Shown here in pieces: positions 16,378-24,778 of a stretch of 64,000 nt of DNA. This DNA comes from Oscillospiraceae bacterium (GTDB taxonomy: Bacteria; Bacillota; Clostridia; Oscillospirales; Oscillospiraceae): the NCBI GenBank assembly GCA_022793095.1, contig JAAWCD010000054.1, positions 1 through 64,000 of the forward strand, read 5' to 3'. The notes beneath the pieces were generated by a model. It saw only the letters and a list, made by a program, of their open reading frames with translations. It was not told where the DNA came from and ran no database searches. The position numbers and the translations under genes were made by a program. Every line of letters begins with the position of its first letter. The first letter of the stretch is position 1.

Positions 16378-16983
16378 GTGTCTAGAAATACCTATGGATA
16401 TGTTCGCGTTTCCAGCACTGACCAGAACGAAGACCGGCAGCTGATTGCCATGCGGGAACGGGCGGTGCCGGAGCAAAATCTTTTTATTGAGAAACAGTCA
16501 GGCAAGAACTTTGAGCGGCCCCATTACAGGCGGCTGCTGCGGAAACTGAAAAAGGGAGATCTGCTTTACATCAAAAGCATAGACCGGCTGGGGCGGAATT
16601 ACGGAGAAATTTTAGATCAGTGGCGGATTCTGACCAAGGAAAAGGGAATTGACATTGTGGTGCTGGACATGCCTCTGCTGGACACGAGGAGGGGCAGGGA
16701 TCTGATGGGGACCTTTCTCAGCGACATTGTTTTGCAGGTATTATCCTTCGTGGCGGAAAGCGAACGGACCAACATCCGGCAGCGTCAGGCGGAAGGAATT
16801 GCGGCAGCTAAGGCCAGGGGCGTGAGATTTGGCAGGCCCCCTAAGCCGGTGCCTGACAATTTTCACCAGGTCCATCAAGATTGGAGAGATAAAAAAATAA
16901 CGCTGCAACAGGCGGCAAATGCTTGTGCCATGCCAGTTGGAACGTTTTACTCAAAAGCGGTTCAGTTTGAAAAGTCAAGCTAA
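16378..16983 (+). CDS. Serine recombinase (resolvase/invertase)
   Basis: 201-residue small serine recombinase. The catalytic domain has YGYVRVSSTDQNEDRQ (nucleophile at Ser12), the conserved LYIKSIDRLGRNYGEILDQW and GRDLMGTFLSDIVLQVLSFVAESERTNIRQRQAEGI E-helix, then a GVRFGRPP linker and a short helix-turn-helix (ITLQQAANACAMPVGTFYSKA). It resembles Tn3-type resolvases and invertases. GTG start at 16378 with AAGGAGG seven bases upstream. No transposase accompanies it, but the downstream 670 bases hold several nested inverted repeats, so it may be a remnant or act on sites there. Whether it resolves or inverts is unknown. Confidence 0.88.
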   Translation: MSRNTYGYVRVSSTDQNEDRQLIAMRERAVPEQNLFIEKQSGKNFERPHYRRLLRKLKKGDLLYIKSIDRLGRNYGEILDQWRILTKEKGIDIVVLDMPLLDTRRGRDLMGTFLSDIVLQVLSFVAESERTNIRQRQAEGIAAAKARGVRFGRPPKPVPDNFHQVHQDWRDKKITLQQAANACAMPVGTFYSKAVQFEKSS

Positions 16984-17018
16984 AGGGATAGGAAGGGACG
17001 TTGAAAAGGAGTGCTCTT

Positions 17019-17075
17019 TAAGGAACCGCTGATTGAATCTGTGCACACGCCGGTTCAATCAGTGGTTCCTTAAAA
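17019..17075. repeat. MITE-like palindromic element
   Basis: AAGGAACCGCTGATTGAA (from about 17020) is the near-perfect inverse of TTCAATCAGTGGTTCCTT (to about 17072), around a loop containing GCACACGCCGG. The right half (GCACACGCCGG to TTCCTTAAAA) recurs as a diverged direct repeat at 17587-17619. It can also act as a weak terminator for the recombinase gene. Confidence 0.65.
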
Positions 17076-17207
17076 ATGGGAAAATGAGCGTATCAGCTTG
17101 TGCTTACACCCGTATAACCGGCGCGATGCCCTCAAAAAATAAGCTCTTTTAGGGACGCCCGCCTCTTTTCCCCTGGATGCAATTATGATACAATTCTGAG
17201 GTAATCT

Positions 17208-17373
17208 AAGAGCCTATCCCGGAATTCGGCGTGTGCAGATTGCACTGTCAGATTTTTCGTCAAGGGAAGCCAAACCCGCGGGCAATCCTTTGTGGATTGC
17301 CGGGGATTTTGGGGAAGCATGGCGCAAACGATGCAAGCAAGATGCGTGCACATCAGTTTGAGATAGGCGCTAA
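17208..17373. repeat. MITE-like element with terminal inverted repeats
   Basis: Ends TAAGAGCCTATC (17208) and GATAGGCGCTAA (17361) are imperfect inverted repeats. Internal GGCGTGTGC...CAGATTTTTCGTC matches, inverted, the segment 17564-17597. No open frame with a ribosome site is seen inside. It adjoins the next element directly. Confidence 0.55.
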
Positions 17374-17537
17374 GAGCCTGTTTAAAATCTCCGGGTGCGC
17401 TGGATGGGCCGGAATTTTTTCGTCCGGCAAGGAAAAAAGCGCAGGAATACTGGATGTATTCCGAGCATTTTTGACGCAGCTGGACGGAAAAAGGCCGGTT
17501 CAGACGGTGTGTCAGGAGATTTTGAACAGGCTCTAAG
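17371..17537. repeat. MITE-like element, copy also at window start
   Basis: A 167-bp segment bounded by inverted repeats: AAGAGCCTGTTTAAAATCTC on the left and GAGATTTTGAACAGGCTCT on the right. Its core (about 17422-17460) is repeated, inverted, at 55-91 of this window, which shows that it is a dispersed element. No protein-coding signal. Confidence 0.7.
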
Positions 17538-17620
17538 AAACTACTGATTAAATCCTCTGCCAGACGAAAAATCTGCCCGTCAATCCGCACACGCCGGTTT
17601 CAGCAGTGGTTCCCTAAAAC
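17534..17620. repeat. Second palindromic element related to 17019-17075
   Basis: AAACTACTGATTAAATC and the right side GGTTTCAGCAGTGGTTTC-like end form a degenerate palindrome of the same family as 17019-17075, but with about 30 extra bases containing GACGAAAAATCTGCC. Together the four repeats fill 17019-17620, so 16984-17651 holds no gene that I can support. Confidence 0.5.
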
Positions 17621-17651
17621 AAACCATTCCTCTCACAAAGGAGGCCCTGAA

Positions 17652-18311
17652 ATGATTCGTATTTTGATTGCCGAAGACGAGCAGGCTATCTCAGATCTCA
17701 TCGCCATGAGCCTGACCCAGGCGGGCTACACCTGTGTCCAGGCCATGGACGGACTCTCCGCTGCCGACCGGCTGGAGGAGCAGACCTTTGACCTGGCCTT
17801 GCTCGATATCATGCTTCCCGGCTGCGACGGCTATGAGCTGCTGGACTACATCCGCCCTTTGGGTATTCCCGTCATCTTTATCACCGCCAAGGGCTCGGTG
17901 GCAGACCGGGTCAAGGGGCTCCGGCTGGGGGCTGACGACTATCTGGTCAAGCCCTTCGAGCTGGTGGAGCTTGTGGCTCGGGTGGAATCCGTCCTCCGCC
18001 GGTATCAGAAGGGGATCACCCACTTTTCCCTCTACGGCGTGGAGGTGGATGCCCTCTCCCGGCGGGCGGTGAAGGACGGACAGGATATCCCTCTCACCCG
18101 GAAGGAATTTGACCTGCTGCTCCTCTTCCTCCAGAACAAAAATGTGGCCCTTTTCCGGGAGACCCTCTACGAACGGGTCTGGGGGGAGGAGTACACCGGC
18201 GAGGGCCGGACCGTAGATCTCCACGTTCAGCGCCTGCGGAAAAAGCTGGGCTGGGAGGATAAAATCGCGGCGGTGTACAAGGTTGGCTACCGGCTGGAGG
18301 TTTCGGAATGA
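17652..18311 (+). CDS. OmpR/PhoB-family response regulator
   Basis: 219-residue two-component regulator. The receiver domain (1-120) has the acidic pair in IAEDEQ, phospho-acceptor Asp52 (LLDIMLPG), the Thr of VIFITAK and Lys near 101 (YLVKPFE). The C-terminal winged helix (about 125-218) has the DNA-binding LTRKEFDLLLLFLQNK, RETLYERVWG and TVDLHVQRLRKKL elements and ends YKVGYRLE. ATG at 17652 with AAAGGAGG at 17637-17644. It overlaps the histidine kinase start by four bases, so the two are translationally coupled. Targets are unknown; the secreted-protein gene at 19906 is the obvious candidate. Confidence 0.93.
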   Translation: MIRILIAEDEQAISDLIAMSLTQAGYTCVQAMDGLSAADRLEEQTFDLALLDIMLPGCDGYELLDYIRPLGIPVIFITAKGSVADRVKGLRLGADDYLVKPFELVELVARVESVLRRYQKGITHFSLYGVEVDALSRRAVKDGQDIPLTRKEFDLLLLFLQNKNVALFRETLYERVWGEEYTGEGRTVDLHVQRLRKKLGWEDKIAAVYKVGYRLEVSE

Positions 18312-19756
18312 AGTTCTCCTGGAAAGTATTTTTTTCCACACTGATTTTGATTGCCATCGTCTTTTCCGCTGGGGGAACCTACCTCATTGACCAGGTGTAC
18401 TACGTCGCCATCATGCGGGAGGCGGAGCTGGCCAGGGAGGAGAACCAGATGCTCCGCTTCTCCTTTCTGGCCGCCGCGGGGGGCGTCACCGGGGAGCTCA
18501 CCGACAGCCGGGCCCGGCGTCTGGCGCAATCCATTCAGGACAGCGGCGCTTACCGCTTCCGGCTCAGCAAGGAACAGGGCGGCTCGCTCTACGCCACAGC
18601 AGGCTTTGACTACCCGACTGACTTGGCGGACTCTCTGCTTACCGTGGATGAACGGAGCCTTCACACCCGTGTCTGGGGCCTGCGCCAGCGGGAGGGAGCT
18701 TACTATGTCCAGACCTGCTGCCAGGTGCGGGCAGAGCAAAAAAGCGGCGGAAGCCGGACCTTCATTCTGGAGAGCGTCCGGGATTTGACCTACCTCTTTG
18801 AGCAGCGGAGCGCGACAATCACCCTGTTTCGGTGGATTACCGCCGGTGTATTGGCGGTGTCCGCAGTGTTTATGTATGTGCTGGCCCAATATCTGACCCG
18901 GCCTATCCGGCGGCTGGCCGATGTGACCCGCCGGTTTGCGGACGGGGATTATGAGCTTCGGGCTCCGGTCACCTCACGGGATGAAATCGGCGGGCTGACG
19001 CAGGATTTCAACGCCATGGCGGAGCGGCTGGAGCAGAAGATTCTGGAGTTGGAGGACGCCAGGCGGCGGCAGGAGGATTTCATCGCTTCCTTTGCCCACG
19101 AGCTGAAGACGCCGCTGACGGCGGTGATTGGGTATGCGGACCTGCTCCGGTCCCAGGCGCTGACCGGGGAGCAGCGGTTCCGGGCGGCCAACTATATTTT
19201 CAACGAGGGCAGGCGGCTGGAATCTCTGTCGCTGAAGCTGCTGGACTTGATTGTGGTCCGGCGGCAGGAATTTCCGATGAAGCGGCTGGACGTGGCTCAG
19301 CTGGCGGAGCAGGCGGCTGGGGTGCTGGGTCCCGGCTTCGAGCGGGACGGGGTGAAGCTGGAATTGGCGCTGGAACCTGCGGTTCTGCCGGTGGAGGCGG
19401 GGCTTTTGACCTCCTGCATCATCAATTTGTGCGACAATGCCCGGAAAGCCAGTTCTTCAGGCGGCACAGTCCGTGTGACAGGGGCCTGGGAAGGAGACGT
19501 GTATCTGTTCCAGGTCCAGGACGAGGGCATCGGTATGAAGCCCGAGGAGCTGGGCCGGATTACCGAGCCCTTTTACATGGTGGACAAGTCCCGGTCCCGG
19601 GCGCAGAACGGAGCCGGGTTGGGATTGGCCCTGTGTGCGGCGGTGGCGGAGCTCCACGGGACGGCCCTGGAATTCCAGAGCGAACCCGGCGCGGGCACCA
19701 CGGCGAAGATGCGGTTATCTTCTTTTCTTGAAAGAAAAGAAGCAAAAGAACTTTAA
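18308..19756 (+). CDS. Sensor histidine kinase ending inside a hairpin repeat
   Basis: 482-residue membrane kinase: a first span at about residues 8-30, an extracytoplasmic sensor region to about 170, a second span near 175-195, a HAMP linker (PIRRLADVTRRFADGDYEL), HisKA with the phosphorylated His264 in FASFAHELKTPLTAVIGY-like context, then HATPase with N-box LCDNARKA, G1 DEGIGM and G2 GAGLGLAL. The last dozen residues (SSFLERKEAKEL) and the stop codon come from a hairpin repeat that runs from 19719, so the repeat supplies the protein's C-terminus. The real conserved domain ends at about GAGTTAKMRL. It works with the overlapping response regulator; the signal is unknown. Confidence 0.93.
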   Translation: MKFSWKVFFSTLILIAIVFSAGGTYLIDQVYYVAIMREAELAREENQMLRFSFLAAAGGVTGELTDSRARRLAQSIQDSGAYRFRLSKEQGGSLYATAGFDYPTDLADSLLTVDERSLHTRVWGLRQREGAYYVQTCCQVRAEQKSGGSRTFILESVRDLTYLFEQRSATITLFRWITAGVLAVSAVFMYVLAQYLTRPIRRLADVTRRFADGDYELRAPVTSRDEIGGLTQDFNAMAERLEQKILELEDARRRQEDFIASFAHELKTPLTAVIGYADLLRSQALTGEQRFRAANYIFNEGRRLESLSLKLLDLIVVRRQEFPMKRLDVAQLAEQAAGVLGPGFERDGVKLELALEPAVLPVEAGLLTSCIINLCDNARKASSSGGTVRVTGAWEGDVYLFQVQDEGIGMKPEELGRITEPFYMVDKSRSRAQNGAGLGLALCAAVAELHGTALEFQSEPGAGTTAKMRLSSFLERKEAKEL

Positions 19757-19888
19757 ACTGATTCTATCGAAGACTTTCTTAAAATCGCGGTTTGAAGTTC
19801 TTTTTGGTCCTTTTCACCCGAAAGGGTGTGGACTCCACTAAGCTTTTGCTTCGCAAAAGCAAGTGTCGTTCAATCTGTCAAGAAAAAG
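19719..19888. repeat. Hairpin repeat pair, second copy long form
   Basis: A reverse short copy (19719-19758) overlaps the end of the kinase gene. It is followed by a forward copy (19791-19888) whose stem is split by a roughly 60-base insert with two further hairpins (CACCC/GGGTG and GCTTTTGC/GCAAAAGC). The forward copy ends at the ribosome site of the gene at 19906. Confidence 0.88.
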
Positions 19889-19905
19889 TACAGAAGGAGA
19901 AGTTT

Positions 19906-20874
19906 ATGAAACACACATACACATGGCTCACCCTGGCGCTGGCGGCCGCGGTGTGCGCGGCCGCCATTGTCCTGCCATCCCACGCGGTGGGATGGCAGGA
20001 CAAACAAAGATGGTTCGATACCGTTGCCTCAGAGGACATCTCCCAGGCTGACGTGTCCTTCAACTACGCCTTGACGGCGGCAGAGCGGGTGGACCTGACC
20101 GCGGAATACATGCTGATGAGCGTGGGGCACACGGACGGCGCCTTGGATGTCAGTCTGGACCAGACGCCCACCGAAAACGAAATCAGCGCGGAGCAGGCGC
20201 TGGAGGCATGTGTGGAGGAACTGCGGGAGCTGTCCCGGCTGGCGGTCCTGCCCCAGATTGATTGGGACAGCGCGCTGGAGGTGGCAAGGCGAATTGACGA
20301 GTCCACCGGCATTGATAAGACCTACTACCGCCTGATGGACTGGGAGGACGCTCAGCGCAGGCTGTCCCTCTGGGTAATTTCCGTCAGCCTGGAGCCTTAC
20401 CGCTACGTCTATGAGCCGAATTCGGAAACACAGATTTCCATTTCCACGGAATCGGTGGAGCTCCTGCCGGACATGGTGACCTGTCTCATGGACGCGGAGA
20501 CGGGAAAGGTCTACTTTGTCTCGCTGATGGGCGGCATCAGCACCGCGCTGACCCTTTCCCAGGTGGAAGCGCTGTATGACGCGCTGGAGCCGGAGGCTTG
20601 GGCAGAGTATTTGGGGCTGAGCACACCGGAGCTGACCGAGCCGGAGCCGGAATTTGAGACATACATCTATGATTCAGAGGGTGCGATGGACCCCGTGCCG
20701 CTGGAGACGCCGGTGAAATGGAACTTCACCTTTCCCCAGGAAGAGCTGGACCTGAAATACTATCTGATTTTTGAGCAGCGTGAAGAGACGATTGACGTGG
20801 ATCTTTACAATCACAAGGCGGGGGAATCCTTGTGCTGGTTCCAGCTCAGCTATTCCCCGGTCTGGCCGGTGTGA
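19906..20874 (+). CDS. Secreted protein of unknown function, 322 aa
   Basis: A Sec signal peptide (KHTYTWLTLALAAAVCAAAIVL, cleavage near SHA) precedes an acidic, soluble-looking domain rich in Asp and Glu with no lipobox and no wall-anchor motif. Repeated EELRELS, ALEVARRIDE and LEPEAWAEYL helices alternate with beta strands such as TQISISTESVELLPDMV. I do not recognise the family. ATG at 19906 has AGAAGGAGA. It follows the two-component genes on the same strand and may be their output or the sensed partner. It is bracketed on both sides by long-form hairpin repeats in opposite orientation, which is unique in this window. Confidence 0.75.
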   Translation: MKHTYTWLTLALAAAVCAAAIVLPSHAVGWQDKQRWFDTVASEDISQADVSFNYALTAAERVDLTAEYMLMSVGHTDGALDVSLDQTPTENEISAEQALEACVEELRELSRLAVLPQIDWDSALEVARRIDESTGIDKTYYRLMDWEDAQRRLSLWVISVSLEPYRYVYEPNSETQISISTESVELLPDMVTCLMDAETGKVYFVSLMGGISTALTLSQVEALYDALEPEAWAEYLGLSTPELTEPEPEFETYIYDSEGAMDPVPLETPVKWNFTFPQEELDLKYYLIFEQREETIDVDLYNHKAGESLCWFQLSYSPVWPV

Positions 20875-20976
20875 CTTCTTTTTCTTGAAAGATTGAACGA
20901 CACTTGATTTTGCGAAGCAAAAGCTTAGTGGAGTCCACACCCTTTCGGGTGAAAAGAAGCAAAAAGAACTTTAAAC
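20875..20976 (-). repeat. Hairpin repeat, long form, reverse copy
   Basis: Begins at the base after the stop codon of the secreted-protein gene. It is the reverse complement of the 19791-19888 copy, including the insert with CACCC/GGGTG and GCTTTTGC/GCAAAA hairpins, with only a few differences. Confidence 0.9.
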
Positions 20977-21010
20977 TGTACTCTGTTGTCAGATGCTCAA
21001 GCGTAAAAGA

Positions 21011-21041
21011 AGCGCGGCCCGGTTTACGGGCCGCGCTTTTT
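21011..21041 (+). terminator. Bidirectional terminator
   Basis: AGCGCGGCCCG and CGGGCCGCGCT around GTTTA, followed by TTTT. It stands between two convergent genes, and its minus-strand side is followed by TCTTTT, so it may serve both the secreted protein and the adhesin. Confidence 0.85.
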
Positions 21042-21056
21042 GCGGGAAATCAGAGT

Positions 21057-24000
21057 TTATTCGGCGTCTTCCTTACGCTTTTTGTCCAGCATGAGCCAGA
21101 ACAGGCCGAGGCCGGAAAACAGCGTGGTGAGCGCCCAAATCAGGGAATTGTCCCCGGTCTTGGGCACGTCCGCCAGAGGCACGTCGCCGTCGGGAATGTC
21201 CGCCAGAGGTACATCACCCTCCGGAATATCCACCAAAGGCACATCCGCGTCAGGAATGTCCGCCAGGGGAACGTCCGAATCGGGAATGTCCGCCTCTTCC
21301 GGAATGTCCGCCAGAGGCACTTCCAAATTGGGAATGTCCACCTGCGGCACGTCCGGGAAAATTTCCTCGGGCTCCTCGGGGGTTACGGGAGGCTCAGGAA
21401 TCTCGGGAGTCTCAGGAACTTCCGGAATCACAGGAGTCTCGGGAACCACGGGAGTGGGCTCGGGAACTACAGGAGTCGGCTCGGGGGGCCGGGTAGTCTC
21501 CACGGGAGGCGTGGTGGTCTCTACGGGAGGCGTGGTGGTCTCTACGGGAGGCGTGGTGGTCTCCACGGGAGGCGTGGTGGTCTCCACGGGAGGCGTGGTG
21601 GTCTCTACGGGAGGCGTGGTGGTCTCTACGGGAGGCGTGGTGGTCTCTACGGGAGGCGTGGTGGTCTCTACGGGAGGCGTGGTGGTCTCTACGGGAGGCT
21701 CAGTGTATTTGTTATTGAACTCGATGCCATCAACGGGAACATAAGTTGTTCCGTCTTCGCTGAGGATTTCAATAACAGGTTCGCCGACCGTCAAAGTTTC
21801 CACTTCTACAACCTCATTGCCAATCGTGACTTTTTCCACCGTCTTGACGATCTTGAAGGTGACACGATAGAGAGAGCTGTCATAGGTAACATTTTCCTGA
21901 TTATCGTTCTGCTCCCGCACATAGAAGGTATACGTCTTTTCTACTTCGCCTTCACCAAATTCTACATCGTTGAAAAGCTCAGGAGGGAAATCGAACTTGG
22001 CATTGCCCTGTTCATCATTCTGCATTGTTCCAATGACCTTCTGATCTTTGTCAACCACTTCAAAAGTGAAGGTTTTGTCAGCAATCGTGACATCTTCGTT
22101 GTTTGATTCCAGGTTCTTCTCAAGCTCGGTCTCGGGACGGTAGCTGTTCATGTTCGAGCCGCCCGCTTCCCCGATGGTCAGCATGCCGTTGTTGGCGATG
22201 CCGCCGCCGTGGCTGTTGGCGGACAGGTTGCCGCTGATGATGACGCCCTGGTTCGTCACAGACTCCAGCGCCTTGTCAATGGACTCTTTGTCGGGGTTTG
22301 CGGTCATGAACATCAGGCGGTTGCCAAACACAGTGCCGTTGTTGCTCTCGGTGACTTCGGTCAGCTCGAACGCATACTCGGGAGCCTCGGGCGTACCAAA
22401 ATTGACAGGTTTGCCGTTCTCATCCACTACATAGCAGTAGGTCCAGCCGGTCCAGTTGGCCTGGCCGTCACCCAGCATGGTGTTGCCGACGATAACGCCG
22501 GCAGTTCCCTGGCTGTTTACCGCCGTGGCGTCGCCGGCAGTGAAGATGTCCTGTGCACAATTTTTGAGCACGTCGTTGCCCGCCCACAGGATATAGCCGT
22601 CAGTGGCAGACTGGCCGTTGCCGCCATAGCCCGCAGAGTGGCCCTTGCCATCAGCGGAGTTGCCGAAAATGGCCGCGCCCTTCTCAGCATACACAATGGT
22701 CTTGCCGTGGACACAAGCCGCGATGCCGCCGCCCAGGCCGTTGGCCGTGTTGGCGGTGATGATGGCGTTGGTGAGCTTCAGGGTGCCGTCAGACTCAATG
22801 TAGATGCCGCCGCCGCCCAGATCCTTATAGGTGTAGGTTACGTTGTTGGTGATTTTGCCGCCGCTGATTTCGCCTTCACCCTGGATATAGATGCCGCCAC
22901 CTTCGCCGAGCATGGCGGAGTTTCCGTCTACAGTGCCGCCGGTCATGTTGAAGGAGCCAATGCCCTCATAGGTATTCACGCCCCGGTCAACGAAAATGCC
23001 GCCGCCCTCGCCGGCGGTGTTGCCGGAGATGGTGCCGCCGCTCAGCTCAAACTCGCCCTTGTTGCCCACGTAGACGCCGCCGCCCTGGCCTTCAGGCTCG
23101 GGGTATTTGCTGTTCGTCCATGTGTCGGCATTGGTCTCGTTGTTGCTGATGGTGCCGCCGGACATGTTGAACGTACCGTCCATTACAGCCACGCCGCCGC
23201 CGTCATTGGCTGCGGTGTTGTTGGAGATGGTGCCGCCGGACATGTTGAAGGTGCCATCTTTATCAACCAGGACAGCGCCGCCATTGCTCTGAGAATGATT
23301 TCCGGAAATCTCACCGCCGGACATGTTCAGGCTGCCGCCCTCGCCAATATAGACCGCGCCGCCGCCATTACCATTACCGCCGGAGATCTTGCCGCCTTCC
23401 AGGTTGACAGTTCCATTTACCACTTTGATGATACGAATGGTCTGGTTACCTGTGGGGCCGGCCTGGATACCGCCGCCGCCAATTTCGTCCTGAATGGTCA
23501 GATCTTTGCCATTGACTGTAATGGCGTTGCCGCCTTCTGAATACTTCAGAACCTGTCCGTTCAAAATGAGGACAACATCGCCGTCACCATCAAGAGCGGC
23601 TTTCAGCGCATCCTCCAACTTCAGTCCGGTCGCTACATCCTCATTGGAGTAACAGCTTGCAGTGTGGGTATGCTCTTCCTTGCCGCAGGTCACAGACTTC
23701 ACTTCGGTGGTCTCATAGCACACATCAGTGTGTTCATGGGACTCGCGCTCTTCCAGCGCACAAAGCAGTTCGCCTCGCTCGCCTCTGGTGTAGCAATCCT
23801 CCGTGTGCTTGTGCACCGGGAGGTCGGATTCCGTGCAGATCAGCTCAGTCCTCTCCTCGTAGCAGCTATCGGTGTGATGCTCTTCCGTGCAGGTCAGCTC
23901 CGAGGTATAGCACCCATCGCTGTGAGTGTGCTCACCTTCGGCTTGCGTGCAGGTCAGATTCTCGACCACGTTATAGCAGGCGCTGTCGTGGATGTGATCC

Positions 24001-24446
24001 TCCGCGGTCTCAGTGCAGGCCAGCTCCTCGGTTACGCTATAGCAGCCGTCGCCATGGGTGTGGCCAGTCTCGGTGCAGGTCAGCTCCGAAGTATAGCACG
24101 CCTCGGTGTGATGGGCGTCCTGGCAGTTCAGAACCTTAATCGTCTTATAGCAGCCATTTTCTTCACTGTGGCTGTGGACGTTCTCAGACTCCACCTCAGT
24201 GCAGGTCAGCTCATAGCTCCACGCATAGCAGCCGTCGCCATGAGTGTGGCCTTCAGCGGCCTCTTTGCCGCAGATAAGCTTGCGTTCCTCTTTGTTGTCA
24301 TAGCACTCCGCGGTGTGCTGATGAGCTTCTATCTCGCAGATTTGTTTCGCCTCCACCTTTGCGGCGAAAGCCGAGGTAGCCGCCATGGAGAAGACGACAG
24401 AGAGCGCAAGTCCACGGACCAATAATTTTTTTATATTCTTTTTCAC
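21057..24446 (-). CDS. Large wall-anchored surface protein with His/Cys repeats
   Basis: 1129-residue adhesin-type protein. In order: signal peptide (about 1-29); a His/Cys-rich region (about 35-275) with many HTHGDGCY-ELTC-type units; a right-handed beta-helix (about 330-620) of GGAVYIGEGGSLNMSGGEISGN repeats; a domain like streptococcal Spy0128 pilin isopeptide modules (TFTFEVVDKDQK to GIEFNNKY, about 770-890); about ten PPVETTT units; Pro-Glu and PLADIPD repeats; and a sortase signal VPKTGD, a hydrophobic segment and a KKRK tail. GTG start at 24446 with AAAGGA. It would be joined to peptidoglycan by a sortase, which is not in this window. The Cys/His units may bind metal or form disulfides; the ligand is unknown. 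Confidence 0.85.
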   Translation of the reverse strand: MKKNIKKLLVRGLALSVVFSMAATSAFAAKVEAKQICEIEAHQHTAECYDNKEERKLICGKEAAEGHTHGDGCYAWSYELTCTEVESENVHSHSEENGCYKTIKVLNCQDAHHTEACYTSELTCTETGHTHGDGCYSVTEELACTETAEDHIHDSACYNVVENLTCTQAEGEHTHSDGCYTSELTCTEEHHTDSCYEERTELICTESDLPVHKHTEDCYTRGERGELLCALEERESHEHTDVCYETTEVKSVTCGKEEHTHTASCYSNEDVATGLKLEDALKAALDGDGDVVLILNGQVLKYSEGGNAITVNGKDLTIQDEIGGGGIQAGPTGNQTIRIIKVVNGTVNLEGGKISGGNGNGGGAVYIGEGGSLNMSGGEISGNHSQSNGGAVLVDKDGTFNMSGGTISNNTAANDGGGVAVMDGTFNMSGGTISNNETNADTWTNSKYPEPEGQGGGVYVGNKGEFELSGGTISGNTAGEGGGIFVDRGVNTYEGIGSFNMTGGTVDGNSAMLGEGGGIYIQGEGEISGGKITNNVTYTYKDLGGGGIYIESDGTLKLTNAIITANTANGLGGGIAACVHGKTIVYAEKGAAIFGNSADGKGHSAGYGGNGQSATDGYILWAGNDVLKNCAQDIFTAGDATAVNSQGTAGVIVGNTMLGDGQANWTGWTYCYVVDENGKPVNFGTPEAPEYAFELTEVTESNNGTVFGNRLMFMTANPDKESIDKALESVTNQGVIISGNLSANSHGGGIANNGMLTIGEAGGSNMNSYRPETELEKNLESNNEDVTIADKTFTFEVVDKDQKVIGTMQNDEQGNAKFDFPPELFNDVEFGEGEVEKTYTFYVREQNDNQENVTYDSSLYRVTFKIVKTVEKVTIGNEVVEVETLTVGEPVIEILSEDGTTYVPVDGIEFNNKYTEPPVETTTPPVETTTPPVETTTPPVETTTPPVETTTPPVETTTPPVETTTPPVETTTPPVETTTPPVETTRPPEPTPVVPEPTPVVPETPVIPEVPETPEIPEPPVTPEEPEEIFPDVPQVDIPNLEVPLADIPEEADIPDSDVPLADIPDADVPLVDIPEGDVPLADIPDGDVPLADVPKTGDNSLIWALTTLFSGLGLFWLMLDKKRKEDAE
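21490..21700 (-). repeat. 21-bp tandem repeat inside the adhesin gene
   Basis: About ten copies of a 21-base unit coding PPVETTT, with only synonymous TCC/TCT drift between copies. It is a spacer stalk between the isopeptide-type domain and the wall anchor and should be prone to copy-number change. Confidence 0.9.
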
Positions 24447-24778
24447 AGATAATTCGTCCTTTCAATTCTGTGGTGCTCGGATGCAAAATATCTGGCAGCC
24501 GAACGAGCGTGGGGCATTTCCCGCAGGATCCTGCCCTTTAGCCTCTGGCTTTGCGGTCCCAGCGTTTCCACTGGTTTGCACTGCAACCGAACGAGCGTAG
24601 CGTCAGAGAACAGCGTCTCTGACACCCTAGCCTCTGGTTTTGCGTCCCATCGTTTCCAATGGTTTGCCGGCGCCTCCTGATGGGCATCCCGCCGCCGCAG
24701 GCGCAGACAGCGGCGGGGCAGCGCCAGGGTGGAACCGCCTCGTTCATTGAGACTTCCCCCTTTCCTTTATCGTTGAAA
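24447..24778. repeat. Leader of the adhesin gene with imperfect direct repeats
   Basis: No gene here. Two units about 90 bases apart share CCGAACGAGCG (24498 and 24588) and then GCCTCTGG-TTTGCG-TCCC-CGTTTCCA-TGGTTTGC (24541 and 24631). A small hairpin, TCAGAGA and TCTCTGA, lies at about 24603-24622. The stretch lies just upstream of the adhesin start and downstream of the AP2 gene, so it may be a long 5' leader or promoter region. Confidence 0.55.

Noticed and set aside
21490..21700. CRISPR array
   Set aside because: The 21-base repeats are contiguous, have no spacers, and code for PPVETTT units of the adhesin.
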